5,127 bases of DNA from Bacteroidales bacterium (GTDB lineage Bacteria; Bacteroidota; Bacteroidia; Bacteroidales; DYOH01): positions 1-5,127 of the forward strand of contig DAOVUO010000247.1 of NCBI GenBank assembly GCA_030632545.1, given 5' to 3'. Shown in pieces: positions 1 through 5,127 of the stretch. Below the pieces are notes generated by a model. The model searched no databases and was not told the origin of the DNA. It was given only the letters and a program-made list of their open reading frames with translations. The number at the start of each line of letters is the position of its first letter. The first letter of the stretch is position 1. The position numbers were made by a program, and so were the translations under genes.

Positions 1-368
1 AAACTAGTTAAATGTCCTGGTAAATCATATTCACTCGACGACAATTCCAATACCTGTCTTGTCATATAGGCAGGATTTACTAAAGTAAGGCTATCCCCAT
101 TCGTAGTAACAACATCCCTATTATCTATAAATTTAAGGTATGGATTTGGCGGAGTATAATCACTAATACGCACATACAACCCACCTTGAATAGAAGTCCA
201 TCGTCGGTACATTAAATCCTTTTGATAAACAATTTGTGCAGTAATTTTTTCATTTTCCTGAACGTGCCTATGCTCCTCATTTATTGCACTAAATAATGTT
301 AAGCCAATAACAATAGTCCATATAGCTGTAATTAAAAAAACATACCTATTAAATTTTATTTTTTCCAT
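1..368 (-). CDS. Tll0287-like (DUF3365) membrane sensor protein, N-terminal part only
   Basis: The frame opens with ATG at 366-368 and runs without a stop to the left edge, giving 122 codons. Residues 1-8 are basic. Residues about 9-29 form one hydrophobic helix (YVFLITAIWTIVIGLTLFSAI region) acting as an uncleaved signal anchor. After it come hallmarks of the Tll0287-like/DUF3365 family (PF11845): KDLMYRRW at 50-57, GGLYVRI at 62-68, TPPNPYL at 72-78, then LTLVNPAYMTRQ at 94-105 and GHLTS at 118-122. In characterised relatives this is a PAS-like periplasmic fold with covalently bound heme; any CxxCH motif would lie beyond the edge and cannot be checked here. In Bacteroidota this domain usually heads a PAS-containing histidine kinase or similar transducer, so I expect a second sensor kinase, but only the sensor part is visible. 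The A-rich sequence before ATG lacks a Shine-Dalgarno, as is usual in Bacteroidota. It lies 232 bases downstream of the large kinase gene on the same strand. Confidence 0.88.
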   Translation of the reverse strand, partial: MEKIKFNRYVFLITAIWTIVIGLTLFSAINEEHRHVQENEKITAQIVYQKDLMYRRWTSIQGGLYVRISDYTPPNPYLKFIDNRDVVTTNGDSLTLVNPAYMTRQVLELSSSEYDLPGHLTS

Positions 369-381
369 TTTTAATATTTCG

Positions 382-416
382 TTAAGTTTTAAGTTTCAAG
401 TGCAAAGCTTTAAGTT
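382..416. repeat. Short heptamer array, five in-phase units
   Basis: Read on the plus strand, the units are TTAAGTT (382-388), TTAAGTT (389-395), TCAAGTG (396-402), CAAAGCT (403-409) and TTAAGTT (410-416). Three are identical and in register, with two degenerate units between them. The array ends 13 bases upstream of the start codon of the Tll0287-like gene, so it would lie in its 5' leader or promoter region. The function is unknown; it may simply be a low-complexity intergenic repeat. Confidence 0.5.
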
Positions 417-432
417 AAAATGGTGAATATCT

Positions 433-502
433 AGCAGTTATACTTAATGAATTTATTTTTACAAATAACTATCATTCAATGCCTTACAAATATTTAACTG
501 CT
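433..502. repeat. 8-bp perfect inverted repeat enclosing nested hairpins and a 9-bp direct repeat
   Basis: AGCAGTTA at 433-440 is the exact reverse complement of TAACTGCT at 495-502. Inside lies a second possible hairpin: TTATTT (453-458) pairs with AAATAA (463-468), flanked by AATGA (446-450) and TCATT (472-476). A direct repeat TTACAAATA also occurs at 459-467 and 484-492, 25 bases apart. This could be a leader structure of the downstream gene, an operator, or the ends of a small repeat element. The pairings are AT-rich and any of them could be chance. Confidence 0.3.
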
Positions 503-575
503 TGCCCCGAACATCGGAGAACCATTGACTTTTACTCTCATCATAAAACGAATAAACTAACTGATTAACAAAAAC
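459..575 (-). pseudogene. 38-codon open stretch without a start codon; possible gene remnant
   Basis: On the minus strand, codons from 575 down to 462 are open between stops at 576-578 and 459-461. The translation has a protein-like mix of residues, including YSFYDESKSQWFSDVR followed by GKQLNICKALNDSYL. There is no ATG or GTG at or near its beginning, and the upstream sequence in this frame has stops, so it is not a complete gene as it stands. It is locally richer in GC than the rest of the gap (around 501-523). It may be the tail of a decayed gene or part of a dispersed intergenic repeat; I do not recognise a family. Chance is also possible at this length. Confidence 0.22.
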
Positions 576-600
576 TTATAAGATCTCAAAGTTAAATCAG
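561..600 (-). terminator. Imperfect inverted repeat directly after the kinase stop codon; possible terminator
   Basis: GTTAAATCAG at 591-600 and CTGATTAAC at 561-569 are complementary apart from one bulged base. The minus-strand transcript could therefore form a stem of about nine pairs immediately after the TAA at 601-603. The 21-base loop contains a further small pairing (AACTT with AAGTT). The sequence after it on the minus strand is only moderately T-rich (TTAGTTTATT), so this is a weak intrinsic terminator at best. It could instead be a transcript-end stabilising hairpin or chance in AT-rich DNA. Confidence 0.3.
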
Positions 601-3600
601 TTAACTTATAATTTTAATTATTTCATTAAATTTATTTAGTAGCTCTTTTATCTTGTTAATATCAAAATTATTAACTGATGCACCCAAAACTTCACTGTAT
701 TTTACTAATCCTAAAATTTTATATTCTTCGCCAATTTTTCTATTTTTTTCAACAAAAACGTTCAAGTTATCAAAAGATAAAGCCTCCATTAATTCATTAT
801 AAAGAGTAATCAATTCATTTTTAAAAATAGAATTAAACTCTTCTGAAAATATCTTTGATTCCTTTTTTTGCTTTCTTAACTCCTGCAAACAATCATCAGG
901 TTTTAACTCATTATCTGGTATCATATCAAAGGCCAAATATTTTGAAATTGTATTTAAAAAAACATCATCATCAATAGGTTTTGTGAGATATTCATCAAAA
1001 ACATGACTGTATTTTTCTTTCTCCTCACTTGTTGCATTAGCTGTAAACGCAATTATTGGAATTGAATCAAATTTTTCGTTCTTACGAATAATCTTAGTTG
1101 TTTCATAACCACTTAATTCTGGCAATTGAATGTCCATTAAAATCAAATCGGGCATATATGTCTCCAGTACTTCAATTGCATGTTTTCCTGTAATCGCTTC
1201 TTTTATTTCAATATTCTGCTTATCTAATATTAAGGCAACAAGCTCTCTATTGTACTCAATATCTTCTACATGAAGTATTTTCGCCTTTCTGAAAACTGGA
1301 TGTTTATCTTTACTATTTATATCATTTTCCTGAATATTTTCAGCTATTTCGATATTATTTAATTGGACAGTAAATTCTGAACCTTGCTTTACTGTACTTT
1401 TTACAGAAATAGAACCATTCATAAGCTCAACCAATCGCTTTGTAATGCTAAGTCCAAGACCAGTACCTCCAAATTTTCGTGTACTTTGGCCTTCAACTTG
1501 CCTAAAACTATCAAAAATTACATTAATTTGATTTTCAGGAATCCCAATTCCCGTATCTATAACATCTATAATTAAATCTATTTTTTTTGAGCTATGCTTT
1601 GCTTTAACAATAATTGAGACAGACCCTTCATCTGTAAATTTAAATGCATTACTTACCAAATTTAATATCACTTGGCGAGTACGAGTTTCATCAACCAAAA
1701 TAGTAATAGGCACATTTTTATCGAAATCTAAAATAAAAGGAATCTGCTTTTTCTCTGAAATTTCAGAGAAGGAAAGGGCAATTTCTTTAAAAAGATCCTT
1801 TAGGTTCGTAGGTTTTTTTTGTAGTTCAATATAACCTGCTTCGATTTTAGAAAGATCAAGAATATCATTTATAAGCGCAAGCAAAACATTTCCGTTTTGC
1901 ACAATAATATCAATATACGATTTATGTTTATCATCGGTAATTTTCCTTTGCAATATACCCGAAAATCCAATAATTGAATTCATTGGAGTTCGAATTTCGT
2001 GACTCATATTAGCCAAAAATTCGCTTTTTAAACTGTTTGCTTCATCGGCTTCTTTTTTTGCTGTTTTTAATGCCATCTCAGCTTCCTTTAAAGCTGTAAT
2101 GTCAAAAACTACTCCTGTTGCAGCAAAAGGAACATTTCCCTTACTAGAATGAACCTCAACAAGCTCTCGCAACCATTTTATTTTATTATTTATTTTAACT
2201 CTAAATACAATATCATAAGGTTCGCCTTTAAGTGCATTTTTCCAACTGCTCAATGTCAATTCCTTATCTTCAGGAAAAACTACTTCTTCAAATTCGCTGA
2301 CAGTCATAGAATATCCATGTTCACTTTCCATTATTTCACAAAATATATCATTCCATATAATTTTGTTAGTAAATAAATCCATTTGCCATGAACCTATTTC
2401 TCCAATTTGCTGCACTTTTTTTAATTCCTTTTCGCTTTCTTTTAGTGCATCAGCAATTTTTCTACGTTCAGTAATATTTTGATAAACAATTAAAACTGCC
2501 CCTTTATCATTTGCATTTATCAGTGGATACTTTGTAATATTCAAATAAACCCAAACAATTTCTTTTGTATTTTTATGAATAAGTCTGATTTCAGCATTTA
2601 TAAATTCTTTAGTCTCCGACAAAACATCAGTAAATACATTCATATCTACATCATTAGGATGTACAAATTCACTAAAATGCATGCCAATAACCTCTTTTTG
2701 TTTATATCCGTATATAGTTTCACATACCTCATTCGTATCTACAAAAAAACCATTTTCATCTATAATTGATATTCCAGTTAAACTTGTATTAAAAATAGAT
2801 CTATAACGAAGCTCATTGTTTTTTATAACTTGTTCTGTTTTTTTACGATCGGTAATATCCTTTATAATACCTACAGCATTCCACTCACCATTAAGCTTAA
2901 TAGAAGATAAAGATAAATCAACAGTAAATATTTCACTATTTTTTCTTATGGCACCAAGCTCAAGTGTTTTTCCAATGAAATTACCTTTTCCACTTTCCAA
3001 AAATTTAGAAATACCTCTTTTTTGTCTCTCTCTGTATTTATCTAAAGTTAATAGACTATGTATATTTTTTCCTAAAGCTTCTGTTTGCTCGTAACCAAAT
3101 ATTCTTTCGGCAGATTTATTCCAAAATGAAATTTCAGATTTACTATTTATTAAAACTATAGCATCATTTGCCGAATCAGAAATAGCTTTAAACTTTTCTT
3201 CACTTTCCTTTAGTGCTTGTTCTGATTTAATACGCTCCGTAATATCATTAAATGAAATTTGAACAGCCGACCTACCGTTTAATTTAAATACAAATGCAGA
3301 TGTTTCAGAAATAATAGTTTTGCCTTTTAGAGAAAGCAATTTTTCAACAATTACATCAGGTTGCCAGTTTTCACTTAAAATTTGATTTCTTCTTTCAATT
3401 ACAAGTTCTTTACTTTCAGGATGAACAAAATCCATGTGAGAACGACCAATTAAATCACTTTTATCTTTGGCTTCAGTAAGTTTTACTGCTGCACTATTTG
3501 CCATTATAACAATTCCTTTGCTGTAAACTATTATTGGAATTGTTGAAAGCTCAAACAAATTCTTGAATTTTTCCTCGCTTTCTTTTAAAGCTTGCTCAGT

Positions 3601-5127
3601 ATTTTTGCGATAAGTAATATCCCTAAAAACACCTTCAACACCATTATATTTACCATTTTTATAAACAATTTGAGCATTTACCTCAATAAAAATATTACTT
3701 TTCTCTTTCCTAATGAATTCTACTGAATACGCCTCAATTCTTCCAGTTTTATTTATTTCCTCAAGAAATATTTTCCGTTTATCTGGCTGTGCATAAAAAG
3801 AGCCTATTTTTTGTCCAATAATTTCATTTTCACTAAAACCTAGCATTTTTGATACTGATGGGCTAATTAATACTACATACCCATTTTCATCAATTTTATA
3901 AAAGCCATCAATCATATTATCAACTACACTCCTATATTTTTTTTCACTATCACTTAAAGCTTGTCTGTCGCTTACACGCTTTGAAATGTCTCTTATAGTA
4001 CCTACAGCAACATCAATTCCATTATATCTAATTACTTTTCCACTTATTTCTATAGGAACTAAATTTCCATTTTGATGATAAACCATTGTTTCAAATGCAG
4101 AAATTTGCTTATTTGCAAATGCATCTTTAAACTTAGCAATAAATTTCGATATTTCCTTTTTAGGCGTAAAACCAACAAATAATTTACCTATTAAACTATC
4201 TTTATTGTAGCCAAGCATAGCTTCAATTTGATTATTTAAATAGAGTAGTTTCCCCCTAATATTTACTATAAATACAACATCAGTATTGGCATTTAGTATT
4301 ACTTCATAATCAGCCTCCTTGTCTTTTGCTTTTTCATTTTTAAATAGAATTATAAACATTAAAAAAGCAAGAACAGAAAATATTAACAAACTAATGAATT
4401 GATTAACTTTATGTTGTCTTTTGTATCGAGCAATTATATTGTCTTTATGATAAGAAAAAACATAAGCAATAGGTTTATTTTCAAGATTATTTACAGAAAC
4501 AAAAGAAATTAAATAATAATTATCATTGAGCTTACTAAAAACAGTAAAATTTTCGTTATTTGCAATTCTGCTTTCAATTTCATTTTTTATATTTTCATCA
4601 ATTTGCTCATATATTTTAAGTGTATCTTCACTATAATGCAAATACCTCTCCTCGTGCAAATAATTGGAGGAAAGTTTACTTTGTATTTGTTTAAAATATA
4701 TTTTTTTAAATTTTTTGGCATCAATTAGATTCTTTTTCACCATAAAGCCATAAGTACCGCTATCCGACAATTTCAACTGCGATTTAAGTGCTTCAAAAGA
4801 GAAGCTAGTTTCAACACTTCCAATATGCACACTATCATAAAATAATGGGAAAACATAACGAAAGCCAGAATGTATTCGTCCCACTTCCAATCCAGAGTGA
4901 AATTGCCTGCTTGAGTTAGTCATTTTTACAGAATAGCGAATATCTGTTAGATTATCACCATATTTATCGGGTTGGTGAAAACGCAAAAAACTTACATTAT
5001 TTGGCAGATGAAACTGAAATTGCCTAACATTTAAAAGTTTAAGTCGCTCATAAACGAGCAAAAATTCATCATATAAGCTATCCCTTATTTTATTTCTGGA
5101 CAAACTATCGGCTTTATATGCCCTGCT
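601..5127 (-). CDS. Hybrid histidine kinase: dCache_3, six PAS, HisKA, HATPase, receiver (5' end outside window)
   Basis: Inner-membrane sensor kinase that should autophosphorylate a His and pass the phosphate to its own receiver Asp. Residues are numbered from the TTG codon at 5101-5103. Residues 1 to about 225 are periplasmic and dCache_3-like (SFLRFHQPDKYGD at 38-50; RYVFPLFYDSVHIGSVE at 82-98). The membrane helix is at 236-254, with no HAMP after it. Six PAS domains follow at about 262-376, 386-498, 510-624, 634-754, 764-880 and 893-1004, each ending in a DIT/NIT-type motif and joined by short helices such as ALKESEEKFK; the last two look like PAS_3. HisKA carries SHEIRTP with His1035 (codon 1999-2001). 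HATPase_c (about 1137-1249) has Asn1148 and Asn1152, DTGIGIP at 1183-1189 and GGTGLGL at 1212-1218. The receiver (1275-1390) has Glu1280/Asp1281, phosphoacceptor Asp1324 (codon 1132-1134), Thr1354 and Lys1375. Residues 1393-1500 form a helical HPt-like tail with no usable His. The frame stays open through 5127 (eight more codons), so TTG is probably not the start, and the first membrane helix is missing. No frameshift is seen. The ligand is unknown. Confidence 0.93.
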   Translation of the reverse strand, partial: SRAYKADSLSRNKIRDSLYDEFLLVYERLKLLNVRQFQFHLPNNVSFLRFHQPDKYGDNLTDIRYSVKMTNSSRQFHSGLEVGRIHSGFRYVFPLFYDSVHIGSVETSFSFEALKSQLKLSDSGTYGFMVKKNLIDAKKFKKIYFKQIQSKLSSNYLHEERYLHYSEDTLKIYEQIDENIKNEIESRIANNENFTVFSKLNDNYYLISFVSVNNLENKPIAYVFSYHKDNIIARYKRQHKVNQFISLLIFSVLAFLMFIILFKNEKAKDKEADYEVILNANTDVVFIVNIRGKLLYLNNQIEAMLGYNKDSLIGKLFVGFTPKKEISKFIAKFKDAFANKQISAFETMVYHQNGNLVPIEISGKVIRYNGIDVAVGTIRDISKRVSDRQALSDSEKKYRSVVDNMIDGFYKIDENGYVVLISPSVSKMLGFSENEIIGQKIGSFYAQPDKRKIFLEEINKTGRIEAYSVEFIRKEKSNIFIEVNAQIVYKNGKYNGVEGVFRDITYRKNTEQALKESEEKFKNLFELSTIPIIVYSKGIVIMANSAAVKLTEAKDKSDLIGRSHMDFVHPESKELVIERRNQILSENWQPDVIVEKLLSLKGKTIISETSAFVFKLNGRSAVQISFNDITERIKSEQALKESEEKFKAISDSANDAIVLINSKSEISFWNKSAERIFGYEQTEALGKNIHSLLTLDKYRERQKRGISKFLESGKGNFIGKTLELGAIRKNSEIFTVDLSLSSIKLNGEWNAVGIIKDITDRKKTEQVIKNNELRYRSIFNTSLTGISIIDENGFFVDTNEVCETIYGYKQKEVIGMHFSEFVHPNDVDMNVFTDVLSETKEFINAEIRLIHKNTKEIVWVYLNITKYPLINANDKGAVLIVYQNITERRKIADALKESEKELKKVQQIGEIGSWQMDLFTNKIIWNDIFCEIMESEHGYSMTVSEFEEVVFPEDKELTLSSWKNALKGEPYDIVFRVKINNKIKWLRELVEVHSSKGNVPFAATGVVFDITALKEAEMALKTAKKEADEANSLKSEFLANMSHEIRTPMNSIIGFSGILQRKITDDKHKSYIDIIVQNGNVLLALINDILDLSKIEAGYIELQKKPTNLKDLFKEIALSFSEISEKKQIPFILDFDKNVPITILVDETRTRQVILNLVSNAFKFTDEGSVSIIVKAKHSSKKIDLIIDVIDTGIGIPENQINVIFDSFRQVEGQSTRKFGGTGLGLSITKRLVELMNGSISVKSTVKQGSEFTVQLNNIEIAENIQENDINSKDKHPVFRKAKILHVEDIEYNRELVALILDKQNIEIKEAITGKHAIEVLETYMPDLILMDIQLPELSGYETTKIIRKNEKFDSIPIIAFTANATSEEKEKYSHVFDEYLTKPIDDDVFLNTISKYLAFDMIPDNELKPDDCLQELRKQKKESKIFSEEFNSIFKNELITLYNELMEALSFDNLNVFVEKNRKIGEEYKILGLVKYSEVLGASVNNFDINKIKELLNKFNEIIKIIS

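Noticed and set aside
382..416. Heptamer array considered as a CRISPR array
   Set aside because: The units are 7 bases, directly adjacent, with no spacers.
507..517. CCGA-ACA-TCGG mini-hairpin
   Set aside because: The stem is only four pairs and has no T-run, so it is not a credible terminator by itself.
494..544. Minus-strand 16-codon frame beginning ATG ATG (MMRVKVNGSPMFGASS)
   Set aside because: Very short, with no ribosome-binding context and no conservation evidence.
479..568. Plus-strand 29-codon frame starting with ATG (MPYKYLTACPEHRR...)
   Set aside because: It is too short, has no family I recognise and overlaps the possible minus-strand remnant. It is kept only as support for the repeat-element idea.
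587..594. Minus-strand TAACTTTG matching the Bacteroidota -7 promoter consensus TAnnTTTG
   Set aside because: No TTG element at a suitable distance upstream, and the site overlaps the inverted repeat after the kinase stop; a single short match in AT-rich DNA is weak.
1811..1818. Run of eight T inside the kinase gene as a possible frameshift or slippage site
   Set aside because: The frame and domain order are intact across it (Lys-Lys between HisKA and HATPase), so nothing indicates slippage.
1384..3094. Plus-strand open frames at 1384-1575, 2149-2376, 2575-2769 and 2816-3094
   Set aside because: All lie antisense inside the well-supported kinase gene. Their translations are rich in F, I, Y, K and S as expected from the complement of AT-rich coding DNA, and none shows a recognisable domain.

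Overview
The window is AT-rich and reads as a piece of a Bacteroidota chromosome, probably an environmental member of the Marinilabiliales/Bacteroidales type. The grounds are low GC, A-rich sequence without a Shine-Dalgarno before the one visible start codon, and a very long PAS-rich hybrid histidine kinase with a C-terminal tail of a kind I associate with that phylum. The taxonomic call is inference. Both genes that can be supported lie on the minus strand, and both run off an edge of the window.

Right and centre (601-5127): one gene for a membrane-bound hybrid histidine kinase, open to the right edge, so its N-terminus is missing. The visible order is: most of a periplasmic double-Cache (dCache_3-like) domain, one membrane helix, six tandem PAS domains, HisKA with the phospho-accepting His, HATPase_c, a receiver domain, and about 108 residues resembling a degenerate phosphotransfer (HPt) domain without its His. 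It starts with TTG only if forced to begin inside the window; the frame is open upstream and the Cache domain needs the missing part.

Intergenic (369-600, 232 bases): an imperfect inverted repeat right after the kinase stop (possible terminator), a 38-codon open stretch without a start codon that may be a gene remnant or part of a dispersed repeat, an 8-bp inverted repeat enclosing weaker hairpins, and a short in-phase heptamer array just before the next start.

Left edge (1-368): the first 122 codons of a second membrane sensor, with a membrane helix followed by a clear Tll0287-like (DUF3365) sensory domain. The rest of the gene lies outside the window.

Together this is a tandem of two signal-transduction genes. 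The first should sense a small molecule outside the inner membrane and pass phosphate through His and Asp inside one polypeptide. The second carries a different periplasmic sensor, which in characterised relatives binds heme. No DNA-binding output protein is visible. I see no RNA genes, mobile-element genes or CRISPR. No feature here amounts to a clearly new system; the most unusual points are the His-less tail and the structured intergenic block.
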